A DNA stretch of 64,000 nt from Streptomyces sp. ISL-1 (GCF_018614585.1 NZ_JAGGOI010000006.1:124001-188000), one strand, 5' to 3'; shown: positions 42,626 to 51,912, numbered from the stretch's first letter. Translations and numbers: made by a program. The notes: generated from the letters alone by a model not told the origin.

Positions 42626-45429
42626 GCCTGATCAAGGAACAGGATTACGGCACTCCGGCGCGGCCCGGCGAGGCGGCCGTGGCCGTCGAGATCGACGGCA
42701 AGGAGGTGCTGGTCCCGGAGGGCACCTCGGTGATGCGTGCCGCCTCCGAGGCCGGTATCGACATACCCAAACTCTGCGCCACCGACAGCCTCGAACCCTT
42801 CGGTTCCTGCCGCCTGTGCCTGGTGGACATCGACGGCCGCAAAGGCACCCCGGCTTCGTGCACCACGCCGGTCGCAGCGGGCATGAAGGTACGCACCCAG
42901 ACGCCGAAGCTGGCCGAACTGCGCCGGGGCGTCATGGAGCTGTACATCTCCGACCACCCGCTGGACTGCCTCACCTGCCCCGCCAACGGCGACTGCGAAC
43001 TGCAGGACATGGCCGGGGTCGTCGGTCTGCGCGAGGTCCGCTACGGCTTCGACGGCGAGAACCACCTCGACGAGCCCACCGACAGCTCCAACCCGTACTT
43101 CGACTTCGACGCGAGCAAGTGCATCTCCTGCTCCCGCTGCGTACGGGCCTGCGACGAGGTGCAGGGCACCTTCGCCCTGACCATCGAGGGCCGGGGTTTC
43201 GCCTCCAAGGTCGCGGCGGGCGCGGGCGGCAGCTTCATGGAGTCGGACTGCGTGTCCTGCGGCGCCTGTGTGCAGGCCTGCCCGACCTCCACGCTCCAGG
43301 AGAAGTCGGTGGTCGAGCTGGGCATGCCGACCCGCAGCGTGATCACCACCTGCGCGTACTGCGGTGTGGGCTGCTCCTTCAAGGCCGAGCTGCGCGGCGA
43401 CGAGGTCGTACGGATGGTCCCGCACAAGGACGGCGGGGCCAACGAGGGCCACTCGTGCGTCAAGGGCAGGTTCGCCTTCGGCTACGCCTCCCACCCCGAC
43501 CGCAGGCTGAAGCCGATGGTGCGCGAGCGGATCACCGACCCCTGGCAGGAGGTGGAGTGGGAGGAGGCCATCGGCCATGTGGCCCGGCGCATGCTCGACA
43601 TCCAGGCCCGGCACGGCGCGAGCGCGATCGGCGGCATCACGTCCTCCCGGTGCACCAACGAGGAGGTGTACGCCGTCCAGAAGATGGTCCGCGCCGCCTT
43701 CGGCAACAACAACGTGGACACCTGCGCCCGGGTCTGCCACTCGCCGACCGGCTACGGCCTCAAGCAGACCTACGGCACCTCGGCCGGCACCCAGGACTTC
43801 AAGTCGGTTGCCAAGGCTGACGTCATCCTGGTCATCGGCGCCAACCCGACCGACGGGCACCCGGTGTTCGCCTCGCGCATGAAGCGCAGGCTGCGGCAGG
43901 GCGCCCGGCTCATCGTCGCCGACCCGCGCCGGATCGACCTGGTGCGCTCCCCGCACATCGAGGCCGCGCACCACCTGCAGTTGGCGCCCGGCACCAATGT
44001 GGCGCTGGTCAACGCCCTCGCGCACGTCGTGGTCACCGAGGGCCTGGTGGACCGCGAGTTCGTCGCGGAGCGCTGCGAGGACTTCGAGGCATGGGAGCGG
44101 TTCATCGCGCGCCCCGAGCACAGCCCCGAGGCGGTCGCCGACATCACCGGTGTCCCGGCCGACGAGCTGCGATCCGCGGCCCGGCTGTACGCCGCCGCCC
44201 CCAACGCGGCGATCTACTACGGACTCGGGGTCACCGAGCACAGCCAGGGCTCGACGATGGTGATGGGCATGGCCAACCTCGCCATGGCCACCGGCAACAT
44301 CGGCCGCGACGGCGTCGGAGTGAACCCGCTGCGCGGGCAGAACAACGTGCAGGGCTCCTGCGACATGGGCTCCTTTCCGCACGAACTGCCGGGCTACCGG
44401 CACGTGTCGGACGACGCGGTGCGTACGGTCTTCGAGACGCTGTGGGGCCGGACCCTGCAGTCGGAGCCGGGCCTGCGCATCCCCAACATGTTCGACTCGG
44501 CGATCGACGGCTCCTTCCGGGCGCTGTTCGTGCACGGCGAGGACATCGCCCAGTCGGATCCGAACACCCAGCACGTCACGGCCGCGCTGACAGCACTGGA
44601 ACTGGTGGTCGTGCAGGACCTGTTCCTCAATGAGACCTCGAAGTTCGCCCATGTCTTCCTGCCGGGCACCTCCTTCCTGGAGAAGGACGGCACGTTCACC
44701 AACGCCGAACGCCGGATCAACCGGGTGCGGCCGGTGATGGCGCCGAAGACCGGCAAGCACGAGTGGCAGATCGTCTGCGAGATCGCGCAGGCGATGGGCT
44801 ACCCGATGAAGTACGACAACGCCGCGCAGATCATGGACGAGATCGCGATGACCACGCCGACCTTCGCCGGCGTGTCATTCGACAAGCTGGACCGCGTCGG
44901 CAGTGTGCAGTGGCCGTGCAACGACGCGGCGCCCGAGGGCACGCCGATCATGCACGTGGACGGATTCGTCCGTGGCAGGGGCAGGTTCGTGGACACCGTC
45001 TATGTGCCGACCGAGGAGCGCAGCACCCGCAAGTACCCGCTGATCCTCACCACCGGCCGCATCCTGTCGCAGTACAACGTCGGTGCGCAGACCCGGCGTA
45101 CCGGAAATGTGGTCTGGCACCCGGAGGACGTACTGGAGCTGCACCCGCACGACGCCGAGGTGCGCGGAATCCGGGACGGGGACATGGTGGCGCTGGCCAG
45201 CCGGGTCGGGGAGACCAGCCTGCGGGCGAGGATCGACGACCGGATGCCGGTCGGGGTCGTCTACACGACCTTCCACCACCCCACGACCGGGGCCAATGTG
45301 GTGACGACCGAGCTCTCGGACTGGGCGACGAACTGCCCGGAGTACAAGGTGACGGCGGTTCAGGTGGCGCTGAAGCAGACCGCCTCGGCGCCTTCCGTGT
45401 CCGTTCCCGTCCCTGTCGTTGTGGAGTGA
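42622..45429 (+). CDS. fdsA: Formate dehydrogenase alpha subunit, Mo-bis-MGD type
   Basis: 935 residues from the ATG at 42622, overlapping the beta stop; the frame extends upstream but is shadow there. An N-terminal [2Fe-2S] domain (CATDSLEPFGSCRLCLVD), a His/Cys cluster, two [4Fe-4S] ferredoxin motifs (CISCSRCVRACDEVQG, CVSCGACVQACPTS), then the catalytic domain with another cluster (CAYCGVGCSFKAEL). The Mo ligand is Cys in CARVCHSPTGYG, not selenocysteine. The C-terminal MGD-binding domain is intact (LILTTGRILSQYNVGAQTRR). Oxidises formate to carbon dioxide in the cytoplasm. Formate from the formaldehyde dehydrogenase upstream in the window is a plausible source. Confidence 0.95.
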   Translation: MSLIKEQDYGTPARPGEAAVAVEIDGKEVLVPEGTSVMRAASEAGIDIPKLCATDSLEPFGSCRLCLVDIDGRKGTPASCTTPVAAGMKVRTQTPKLAELRRGVMELYISDHPLDCLTCPANGDCELQDMAGVVGLREVRYGFDGENHLDEPTDSSNPYFDFDASKCISCSRCVRACDEVQGTFALTIEGRGFASKVAAGAGGSFMESDCVSCGACVQACPTSTLQEKSVVELGMPTRSVITTCAYCGVGCSFKAELRGDEVVRMVPHKDGGANEGHSCVKGRFAFGYASHPDRRLKPMVRERITDPWQEVEWEEAIGHVARRMLDIQARHGASAIGGITSSRCTNEEVYAVQKMVRAAFGNNNVDTCARVCHSPTGYGLKQTYGTSAGTQDFKSVAKADVILVIGANPTDGHPVFASRMKRRLRQGARLIVADPRRIDLVRSPHIEAAHHLQLAPGTNVALVNALAHVVVTEGLVDREFVAERCEDFEAWERFIARPEHSPEAVADITGVPADELRSAARLYAAAPNAAIYYGLGVTEHSQGSTMVMGMANLAMATGNIGRDGVGVNPLRGQNNVQGSCDMGSFPHELPGYRHVSDDAVRTVFETLWGRTLQSEPGLRIPNMFDSAIDGSFRALFVHGEDIAQSDPNTQHVTAALTALELVVVQDLFLNETSKFAHVFLPGTSFLEKDGTFTNAERRINRVRPVMAPKTGKHEWQIVCEIAQAMGYPMKYDNAAQIMDEIAMTTPTFAGVSFDKLDRVGSVQWPCNDAAPEGTPIMHVDGFVRGRGRFVDTVYVPTEERSTRKYPLILTTGRILSQYNVGAQTRRTGNVVWHPEDVLELHPHDAEVRGIRDGDMVALASRVGETSLRARIDDRMPVGVVYTTFHHPTTGANVVTTELSDWATNCPEYKVTAVQVALKQTASAPSVSVPVPVVVE

Positions 45430-45432
45430 GAC

Positions 45433-45663
45433 ATGACCGATTCACCGATGTCCGCGCATGTACGGCTGGCCAACGAAATCGCCCTGCACTTCCGGCACCG
45501 CGACCCGGCCACGGCGGCCGAGGAGATCGCCGCGCACATCCGGGCCTTCTGGGAGCCGCGGATGCGCGCCCGGCTGATCGCCGACGCCGAGGCAGGCAAC
45601 GGTGATCTGGATCCCCTGATCGTGTCGGTCGCCGCCCTCTTGCCGCCACCCGTCGCCGGCTGA
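45433..45663 (+). CDS. fdsD: Formate dehydrogenase delta subunit / FdsD-like
   Basis: 76 residues, 3 nt after the alpha stop. The motif string is typical: HVRLANEIALHFRHRDPATA, AEEIAAHIRAFWEPRMRARL. FdsD proteins are needed for maturation or stability of soluble formate dehydrogenases. Closes the operon before a strong terminator. Confidence 0.92.
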   Translation: MTDSPMSAHVRLANEIALHFRHRDPATAAEEIAAHIRAFWEPRMRARLIADAEAGNGDLDPLIVSVAALLPPPVAG

Positions 45664-45682
45664 CCGACACCGGTCGAGAAGT

Positions 45683-45716
45683 CCCGGTCCGACTTGCTCA
45701 CCGGACCGGGGCTTTT
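45683..45716 (+). terminator. Rho-independent terminator of the formate dehydrogenase operon
   Basis: CCCGGTCCG (45683-45691) pairs with CGGACCGGG (45702-45710) around a 10-nt loop and is followed by GCTTTTCG. It lies 20 nt after the FdsD stop. Confidence 0.8.
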
Positions 45717-46030
45717 CGTCGGCCGCGACTGGGTATTCCGGTCGCGGCCGGCCCGGACGGCGACCCGTGAGAACCCCACGCGACACCCCGTCGTCGTCGA
45801 TGGCATATCGGTTGAACATCGATACGACCTCTGGTCTGTCACACCCCCTGGGCGGGTACCACTAATCGATCATTGAAACAACCTCTCCATTTCTGGACGT
45901 GGCTGGTTATGATCTGCATCCCTCACGTCCCACCGAAGCCGGACCGGCCGCCCTCCAGTCCCCCTCCCCGGGCTTGCGCCGGGCCCGCCTGCCCGCCACC
46001 TGCCCCCGCTCTCCCCGCCCCCGAGGACTT
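45717..46030. other. Intergenic region before the conservon
   Basis: 314 bp without a supported gene. It contains a relatively AT-rich block (45860-45915, with TTGAAA and TATGAT elements that are not correctly spaced as a pair) and so probably holds the promoter of cvnA. The open frame entering cvnA from 45899 is proline- and arginine-rich and not coding. Confidence 0.5.
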
Positions 46031-48343
46031 ATGTCTCCCATAGAACCCGTAGGCCCACGAGGCCCATCGAGAAGTCGTCGGCGGCGTAACCTGCGACTGC
46101 GTACCTTGCTCATCTGGATGGCGCTGGTCCCCACCGTGGCGATGGCTGCCCAAGTCGTCGTGACCGCCGACCGGTTGCTCGAGCAGTCGGAGCACCTGCG
46201 CGCCGATGTCGCGTCCGGTGAGCGGATCGGCGTACCCCTGTACAGGCTCATGGTCGAGATGCAGGCCGAGCGGACGATGACAGCCGCGCGGTGGGCGGGC
46301 ACTGCCGTGTCCGAGGGGGACCTGCGGAACCGGCGTGCGGCCACGGACCGGGCCGCGGCCGAGTTCCGCCGCTCGTCGGCCACCGCTGCGGCGGGATCCG
46401 AGCAGGCGGACCGTCGCCTCCTCGCGGTGGCGCAAGGACTCGACGACCTCGGCGCCTATCGCGAGCGCGCGGACGCCCGCAGCGGTAACCCCGACAGCAC
46501 GGTCGCCTACTACACCAGCGTGATCACCCAGATGATCCGCTTCTACCAGGACGAGTTCAGCCACATCGAAGACGGCGAGCTCGACCAGGAGAGCCGCGTG
46601 GTCGTCGCCATGTTCTCGGCGTCGGAGATCCTGGCGCAGGAGGACACGATCCTCGCGCAGGCCGGACCGTCCAGGGAGCTGACCCCCTCCAGGTTCGCCG
46701 ACTTTGTCAACGCCGTCGGAGCTCACAGCTACCTGTACGACATATCGATCGTGCCGTATCTGTCCGGCGAGGGGAGCGAGCCCTACGCGCAGATCAACGG
46801 CTCGGACGCGTGGCAGACCAAGAGCCGCATCGAGCACGCGGTCGTGTCCGAGCACGAGGACATCGGCCTCCGTGTGAAGCTGCCCAGGGAGGTCAGCGGC
46901 TGGCAGGCCGCGCACAAGGAGTGGGCGGCTCAGTGGGGCGCGCTGAACGCCGACCGGGCGCGGGGGCTGCTCGCACACGCCGACGCCAAGGCGGCAGAGC
47001 TCGAGGCGGAGGTCGCCTGGCTGGTCGCGGGAAGCGGCGGAGCGCTGCTGGTCGTCGCAGGCGTCGTCGTGTTCATCACGCGCACGGTGGTCCGCCGCCT
47101 GCGCGGACTGCACGAGCGCACAGTGACCATCGCCGAGAAGACGCTGCCGGATGTCGTGGCCCGACTGCAGCGGGGGCAGTCCGTCGACGCCGACGCGCTG
47201 CCCACGGCCTGGGGGGATCAGGACGAGGTCGGACGTATCAGCGACGCGTTCGCCCGAGTCGTCGCCGTGTCCGTCGACGGGCACAGGCAACTCTCGGACG
47301 AACGCGACGGCTTCGGGATGTTCGCCGCGGGTATAGCCTCACGCACCGGAAACCTGGTCAGCCGTCAGCTGAGCCTGACCGAAGAGCTCCAGGACACCTT
47401 CGGTCACGACGAAGCGCTCCTCGCCCAGCTGATGCGATCCGACCAGTTGACGGTCGGCATGCGGCGGCAGATCGAGAACCTGCTCATCCTGGCGGGCGGC
47501 GAGATCCCCGACCCGCACACCGAGCCCATGCGCGTAGCCGACCTGCTGCGCGAGGCTGCCGCGGAAGTCGAGGACTTCCGGCGGATCGAGCGGCAGGCCC
47601 TGGACGAGATCAGCGTGGAACCGCGCGCGATCAGTCAGATCAGCCACCTCCTGGCGGAGTTGCTGGACAACGCCACCCGGTTCTCCCCGCCGAGGTCGAA
47701 GGTCGTCATCCGGGCCGAAACGGTGGCTGACGGGCTGTCGGTCGAGATCGAGGACCGCGGTCCGCGGGTGACCCCCGCGACCTACGACGAGATGAACGGG
47801 CGGCTGCATTCGGCCCCGCCGTACGCCGTACTGGCGAAGAACGCGCACCGGCTGGGTCTCTTCGTGGTCGGCCACCTCGCCGACCAGCTCCAGGCCAGGG
47901 TCATGCTGCGCCGCTCGGTGTACGGCGGGACATCGGCCGTCGTCATCCTTCCCAACGACGTGCTCGTGCCCACCGAGCGGGAAGAGCCCCGCGAGTCGGC
48001 GCCGCCCGTCTCCGAGCCCCAGAACCCCGCACCGCGCCTCGATGAGCGCAAGCCCGAGCTGGTCCTGCATTCGCAGTCCGGGCTGCCGACGCGTCGGAGC
48101 CATGAGCGGTCGAAGGAGGGCGCGCACCCGGTCAGGTCCGTGGCGCCGGACGGCGAAGCACGGCCCGCGCTGCCCGAGCGCGTCCCGCAGACCCATATCG
48201 CCCAGGAACTCCGCGAGCCGCGCGCACCGGAACCAGCGGTCGGTCCCAGCGCGGCGACACCTGAAGAGGTGGCCGACGCGTGGGCGGACTACGAACACGG
48301 GACCCAGACAGTCGAACAAGAGCTCCGACAGGAACAGCCATGA
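46031..48343 (+). CDS. cvnA: Conservon sensor kinase-like protein CvnA
   Basis: 770 residues from the ATG at 46031 (GAGGACTT upstream). Basic N-terminus and a first membrane helix (LRTLLIWMALVPTVAMAAQV), an extracytoplasmic NIT-like helical sensor (about 50-310), a second helix (VAWLVAGSGGALLVVAGVVV), a HAMP-like region, and a C-terminal GHKL ATPase (ISHLLAELLDNATRFSPPRS, VEIEDRGPRVTP, HRLGLFVVGHLADQLQARVM). The His box is not canonical, as in other CvnA proteins. Long Pro-rich tail. In conservons CvnA works with CvnB, C and D in a membrane GTPase-like module that influences development or secondary metabolism. Confidence 0.92.
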   Translation: MSPIEPVGPRGPSRSRRRRNLRLRTLLIWMALVPTVAMAAQVVVTADRLLEQSEHLRADVASGERIGVPLYRLMVEMQAERTMTAARWAGTAVSEGDLRNRRAATDRAAAEFRRSSATAAAGSEQADRRLLAVAQGLDDLGAYRERADARSGNPDSTVAYYTSVITQMIRFYQDEFSHIEDGELDQESRVVVAMFSASEILAQEDTILAQAGPSRELTPSRFADFVNAVGAHSYLYDISIVPYLSGEGSEPYAQINGSDAWQTKSRIEHAVVSEHEDIGLRVKLPREVSGWQAAHKEWAAQWGALNADRARGLLAHADAKAAELEAEVAWLVAGSGGALLVVAGVVVFITRTVVRRLRGLHERTVTIAEKTLPDVVARLQRGQSVDADALPTAWGDQDEVGRISDAFARVVAVSVDGHRQLSDERDGFGMFAAGIASRTGNLVSRQLSLTEELQDTFGHDEALLAQLMRSDQLTVGMRRQIENLLILAGGEIPDPHTEPMRVADLLREAAAEVEDFRRIERQALDEISVEPRAISQISHLLAELLDNATRFSPPRSKVVIRAETVADGLSVEIEDRGPRVTPATYDEMNGRLHSAPPYAVLAKNAHRLGLFVVGHLADQLQARVMLRRSVYGGTSAVVILPNDVLVPTEREEPRESAPPVSEPQNPAPRLDERKPELVLHSQSGLPTRRSHERSKEGAHPVRSVAPDGEARPALPERVPQTHIAQELREPRAPEPAVGPSAATPEEVADAWADYEHGTQTVEQELRQEQP

Positions 48344-48744
48344 CGACGGCATCGAACGACATGATCTACAGCATCCTGGACAACAACCTGAGCAGGATCG
48401 CCGGCATCCAGGGAGCCGTCCTGCTGTCCAACGACGGCATCAAGCTCAGCGCCTACCTGCTGGAGCGGCCGCAGGCGGAGCGTATAGCCGCGGCGTCCTC
48501 CGGAATCGCGGCCACGATGAAGGCGATTTCCAGGGAGGTCGGCGGCGGCCGGGTGATCCGCCAGCTGGTCGAGATGGACGACAGGTATCTCTGCATCGTC
48601 GGGTGCGGGGAGGGCAGCACGCTCATCGTCGTGACCTCCCGCAAGGCGCGGCTGGGGGAGCTGGGCGGCGAGGCGGTACGGACTGCGCAGGCGCTCGGTG
48701 AATGGCTGGGCACCCCGGATCGCACTCAGGCACCCACCCCGTAA
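48340..48744 (+). CDS. cvnB: Conservon protein CvnB (Roadblock/LC7)
   Basis: 134 residues from the ATG at 48340, overlapping the cvnA stop (ATGA). Roadblock/LC7 fold: ILDNNLSRIAGIQGAVLLSN, GIAATMKAISREVGGGRVIR, YLCIVGCGEGSTLIVVTSRK. These proteins scaffold or regulate small GTPases, here CvnD. The next start overlaps its stop by one nt. Confidence 0.94.
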   Translation: MTTASNDMIYSILDNNLSRIAGIQGAVLLSNDGIKLSAYLLERPQAERIAAASSGIAATMKAISREVGGGRVIRQLVEMDDRYLCIVGCGEGSTLIVVTSRKARLGELGGEAVRTAQALGEWLGTPDRTQAPTP

Positions 48745-49109
48745 TGCCGGACGATCCGCGGTACGGAGGCCGCCGCCGGACGCGGCTGTACGCCCTGACC
48801 GATGGCCGTACAGCCGCTCCGTACACCGTCCTGACCATGGACACCACGATTACGGCTGCGGTCGCCGCGGACGCCCACGGTGGCCTGCCCACCGAGTGGC
48901 AGGCGATCCTGTCCATGTGCGCGGCGCCGGACGGGCGGGCGGTCGCCGAGATCGCGGCCCGGATGCACATGCGCCTCACTCCGATGACGGTCCTGCTCGG
49001 CGAACTCGCGGACCGCGGCCTGATCCACCACCGGCCGCCCCTGGCGGAGGCCGAGACCACCAATGTCCACCTGCTCAAAAGAATCAGGGACAGCCTTGCC
49101 AGAATATGA
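48744..49109 (+). CDS. cvnC: Conservon protein CvnC (DUF742)
   Basis: 121 residues from the ATG at 48744, overlapping the cvnB TAA; an ATG at 48702 is possible but would overlap cvnB more. DUF742 pattern: RRTRLYALTDGRTAAPYTVL, then a winged-helix-like part (LPTEWQAILSMCAAPDGRAV, EIAARMHMRLTPMTVLLGEL, ADRGLIHHR). Its role in the module is not established. Confidence 0.92.
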   Translation: MPDDPRYGGRRRTRLYALTDGRTAAPYTVLTMDTTITAAVAADAHGGLPTEWQAILSMCAAPDGRAVAEIAARMHMRLTPMTVLLGELADRGLIHHRPPLAEAETTNVHLLKRIRDSLARI

Positions 49110-49686
49110 CTCCCCTGCCGAGGAAGCCGCCCCCGTCAAGATCCTGATCGCCGGGGGATTCGGCGTCGGCAAGACGACGCTGGTCGAGACGGTCTCCGAG
49201 ATCGAGCCACTGCGTACGGAGGAGCGGCTGACGGCCGCGGGCGTCGGCGTCGACGACCTCGACGGCATCGAGTCCAAGACGGTGACCACCGTTGCGATGG
49301 ACTTCGGCCGGATCACCCTCACCGACGCCGGAGTCGTCCTCTACCTGTTCGGTACGCCCGGCCAGGAGCGCTTCTGGTTCATGTGGGACGACCTGCTGAA
49401 CGGGGCTCTCGGAGCGATCGTGCTGGTCGACACCCGACGCCTGGACCGCAGCTTCCCGGCCGTCGACTTCTTCGAGAACCGCGGGCTTCCGTTCGTGGTC
49501 GGTGCGAACTGCTTCCACGGCGAACAGCCGTACACCGCCGAGGAGATCGGGGCCGCGTTGCATCTGCGTGACCCGAACACGCCCGTCCTCATGCTCGACG
49601 CCCGCTCCCGTGAGAACGTCCGTGACGCGCTGCTCTCGCTCCTCGACATGCTCATCGCCAAGGCGCGGACCGCCGAGCCCGTCTGA
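49096..49686 (+). CDS. cvnD: Conservon GTPase CvnD
   Basis: 196 residues if the TTG at 49096 is used (AGGGACAGCC upstream; start 49063 gives 11 more residues and a larger overlap). P-loop GTPase: GGFGVGKTTLVETVSEI, switch region with GFGxxT-like residues, YLFGTPGQERFWFMWDDLL, and GANCFHGEQ in place of the usual NKxD. Member of the MglA-like/Cvn GTPases. Ends the cvn operon; the PEBP gene converges 33 nt later. Confidence 0.92.
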   Translation: MPEYDSPAEEAAPVKILIAGGFGVGKTTLVETVSEIEPLRTEERLTAAGVGVDDLDGIESKTVTTVAMDFGRITLTDAGVVLYLFGTPGQERFWFMWDDLLNGALGAIVLVDTRRLDRSFPAVDFFENRGLPFVVGANCFHGEQPYTAEEIGAALHLRDPNTPVLMLDARSRENVRDALLSLLDMLIAKARTAEPV

Positions 49687-49719
49687 GGGGGAAGGGCGCC
49701 GCGCCGAGTTGTGGACGCG

Positions 49720-50172
49720 TCAGCGCTGATACGTGCCCACCAGTGTGCCTTCGGCCAACTTCCGCCCGTTGAGGGCCTGGTGCACGGAGTCGGACGACAC
49801 CTGGCCGTGCAGGGTCAGCGGCTCGGACACGGCGAGCAGCCGGAAGAAATAGCGGTGCGGCCCGTGACCCGGCGGAGGCATCGGCCCGCTCCAGCCCACT
49901 CGACCGAAGCCGTTGGGCCACTCGCGGCCGCCGGGAGGCGCCTCGCCCTCCTCCACCCCGGAACTGTCCGGGGCGATACCGGTGACCAGCCAGTGCAGGA
50001 ACGTCCCCCTCGGGGCGTCGGGGTCCTCGCAGAGCAGGACCAGCTCCTCGGTCCCGTCCGGCACCCCGGACCAGGTGAGGGGAGGCGAGATGTCGTCCCC
50101 TTCCCCGGTGTGGCGGCGGGGGATCGCCTCGTGGTCGCTGAACGCCGCGCTTGTGAGCTCGATTCGGGTCAT
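49720..50172 (-). CDS. YbhB/YbcL-family PEBP (Raf kinase inhibitor-like) protein
   Basis: 150 residues. Anion-binding pocket motifs are present: CEDPDAPRGTFLHWLVTGI (DPDxP and HW) and PHRYFFRLLAVSEP. The bacterial YbhB family is cytoplasmic and of unknown function, thought to bind small phosphorylated or lipid ligands. Convergent with cvnD. Confidence 0.93.
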   Translation of the reverse strand: MTRIELTSAAFSDHEAIPRRHTGEGDDISPPLTWSGVPDGTEELVLLCEDPDAPRGTFLHWLVTGIAPDSSGVEEGEAPPGGREWPNGFGRVGWSGPMPPPGHGPHRYFFRLLAVSEPLTLHGQVSSDSVHQALNGRKLAEGTLVGTYQR

Positions 50173-50498
50173 GTGCGCCGCTGTACCCGAAAGGGCACGT
50201 CAGGCACCGGTCCGGCCGGCAGAACACCCGATCGGCCGAGGCGGGCCCGTGGCGCCGTGCGCGGCGTCTACTCCGGCCGGACGGGCCGGTCGCCCGGGAC
50301 CCGGTGCCTGTTTTGCGTTACAGCCACCCCCGCGACCTGACCGCCATCCAGGTCCTCGGTCTTGAGCCACGAGACCTCCGCCCGCATTCATTGCGTCGGC
50401 GACGTACTTGACCGCCGCGAGGAAGAGGTGCACACTCGCGTTAGAGAGTCTAACTTTAGCGCTATGGGAAAACTGCCCAGACTGCACAGGGAGAGGCA
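50173..50498. other. Intergenic region with operator-like palindromes
   Basis: 326 bp between divergent PEBP and oxidoreductase genes. Near the oxidoreductase there are two palindromes: GTTAGA-GAG-TCTAAC (50440-50454) and TAGCGCTA (50457-50464). A minus-strand frame over 50200-50517 exists but its composition is doubtful. The rest shows nothing I can support. Confidence 0.5.
50440..50464 (+). promoter_or_regulatory. Palindromic operator for the MDR oxidoreductase
   Basis: GTTAGAGAGTCTAAC is a 6-bp perfect inverted repeat with a 3-nt spacer, followed 2 nt later by the perfect palindrome TAGCGCTA. They lie 35-60 nt before the oxidoreductase start, a position fitting a TetR or MarR repressor site. 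No such regulator is encoded next to it. Confidence 0.5.
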
Positions 50499-51560
50499 AT
50501 GACCAGGACGCAGGCAACCAAGCAGTTCACGGCGACCGAAGTGGTTCTGCCGGGCGCGGTGGAGCCCGAGGGGCTCGAGCTGCGACGCGGTCCGGCGCCT
50601 GTGCCGGGGGATGGCCAGGTGCTGCTCGCCATGGAGGCGACCGGGGTTTCCTTCGCCGAGCAGCAGATGCGCCGGGGCAAGTACTACGACCAGCCGCCCT
50701 TCCCCTTCGTGCCCGGGTACGACCTGGTCGGCCGGGTCGTGGACGTCGGCTCCGGGACCGAACCCCACCTCGTGGGACGCCGGTTCGCGGCGCTCACGAA
50801 GACCGGCGGGTGGGCCAGCCATGTCGTCGTGGAAGCCGCCGACCTGGTGGAGGTTCCGGACTCGGTCCAGTCCGCCGACGCCGAGACGCTCGTGGTCAAC
50901 GGCATCACCGCCTGGCAGATGCTGCACCGCGTCGCCGGGATCAAGGCGGGACAGACGGTGCTCGTGCTCGGCGCGAACGGCGGGGTCGGCTCCACGCTCG
51001 TACAGCTGGCCCGCCACGCCGGAGTGCGGGTGATCGGCACAGCCTCTCCCCGCCACCACGACACCCTCCGGCATCTGGGGGTCACGCCTGTCGACTACCG
51101 CGACCCCGAACTGCCGGCGCGCCTGCGGCAATTGGCGCCGCACGGCGTCGACGCCGTGTTCGACCATGTCGGTGGCGACGGCATCGCCGACTCGTTCCGC
51201 ATGCTCGCTCCCGGCGGCACGCTCGTGTCGTACGGCACCGCCTCCACGCGTGACGTGACCGGCTCGTCCAGGGTGCCGGTCCTGAAGCTGTTCGCGCGGC
51301 TCTTCCTGTGGAACCTGCTCCCCAATTCGCGGCGCGCGCACTTCTTCAACATCTGGGCCGGGAAGAGGAGGAGGGCCGGCGATTTCCGTACCCGGATTCG
51401 CACGGACCTCGCCCAGGTCTTCGCCCTCCTCGCGGACGGAACCATCAAGGCCCAGGTCGCCGCCCGAATCCCGCTGTCCGGGGCCGCCGAGGCGATGCGG
51501 CTTGCCGAGTCGGGCACGGTTACGGGCAAGGTCGTCCTGGTCCCCGACCGGGTGGCCTGA
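50499..51560 (+). CDS. MDR-family NADPH quinone/zinc-type oxidoreductase
   Basis: 353 residues, GGGAGAGGCA before the ATG. Medium-chain dehydrogenase without zinc Cys: GVSFAEQQMRRGKY, FPFVPGYDLVGRVVDVGSGT, NGITAWQMLHRVAGIKAGQT, LVLGANGGVGSTLVQLARHA. This is the quinone oxidoreductase/crystallin-like subgroup, which uses NADPH on quinones or enals. The promoter has a strong palindrome, so it is likely induced by a ligand of a repressor encoded elsewhere. Confidence 0.88.
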   Translation: MTRTQATKQFTATEVVLPGAVEPEGLELRRGPAPVPGDGQVLLAMEATGVSFAEQQMRRGKYYDQPPFPFVPGYDLVGRVVDVGSGTEPHLVGRRFAALTKTGGWASHVVVEAADLVEVPDSVQSADAETLVVNGITAWQMLHRVAGIKAGQTVLVLGANGGVGSTLVQLARHAGVRVIGTASPRHHDTLRHLGVTPVDYRDPELPARLRQLAPHGVDAVFDHVGGDGIADSFRMLAPGGTLVSYGTASTRDVTGSSRVPVLKLFARLFLWNLLPNSRRAHFFNIWAGKRRRAGDFRTRIRTDLAQVFALLADGTIKAQVAARIPLSGAAEAMRLAESGTVTGKVVLVPDRVA

Positions 51561-51704
51561 CCGCCGCCGAATCTCCCGGATTCGCCTCAGCCGCCGGGAA
51601 AACGAGGGGGTTGGCATGACACAGGGTGACGGTTCGACATGCGATCGTGGCGGGTCCCTGTTTCGCTGAATCTGCCCGCTCTCCCTACGAACGAGGAGTC
51701 ACCC

Positions 51705-51896
51705 ATGAGTGTCTCAGGCGAATCCCGCGGCCGAGCGCAGCAGATGCGCGACAAGGCCCAGCAGCTGTCCGAGGCCGCGGAGCGCGCGAGCGACCCGCAG
51801 GAGCGACAGAGGCTTCAGGAGAAGGCCCGGCGACTGCAGGAGCAGAGCCGGCAGCAGGACGCGGGCGCCGGCCGGGACGAGTTCCCTCCCGCGTAA
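51705..51896 (+). CDS. Small coiled-coil protein, DUF6381-like
   Basis: 63 residues from the ATG at 51705 with GAGGAGTCACCC. The whole chain is a charged helix with Gln/Arg/Glu repeats (RAQQMRDKAQQLSEAAERAS, ERQRLQEKARRLQEQSRQQD). It resembles a small Streptomyces family I know as DUF6381 (from memory). A strong terminator follows, supporting an independent gene. Role unknown. Confidence 0.75.
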   Translation: MSVSGESRGRAQQMRDKAQQLSEAAERASDPQERQRLQEKARRLQEQSRQQDAGAGRDEFPPA

Positions 51897-51912
51897 CTGG
51901 TCTGTTCTCCAG

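Noticed and set aside
45860-45915. TTGAAA and TATGAT as a sigma-70 promoter for cvnA
   Set aside because: The elements are about 29 nt apart, too far for a normal promoter pair.
50200-50517. 105-codon minus-strand frame between PEBP and oxidoreductase
   Set aside because: Part of it (AAVKYVADAMNAGGG) looks protein-like, but it covers the operator and lacks a ribosome site; not supported.
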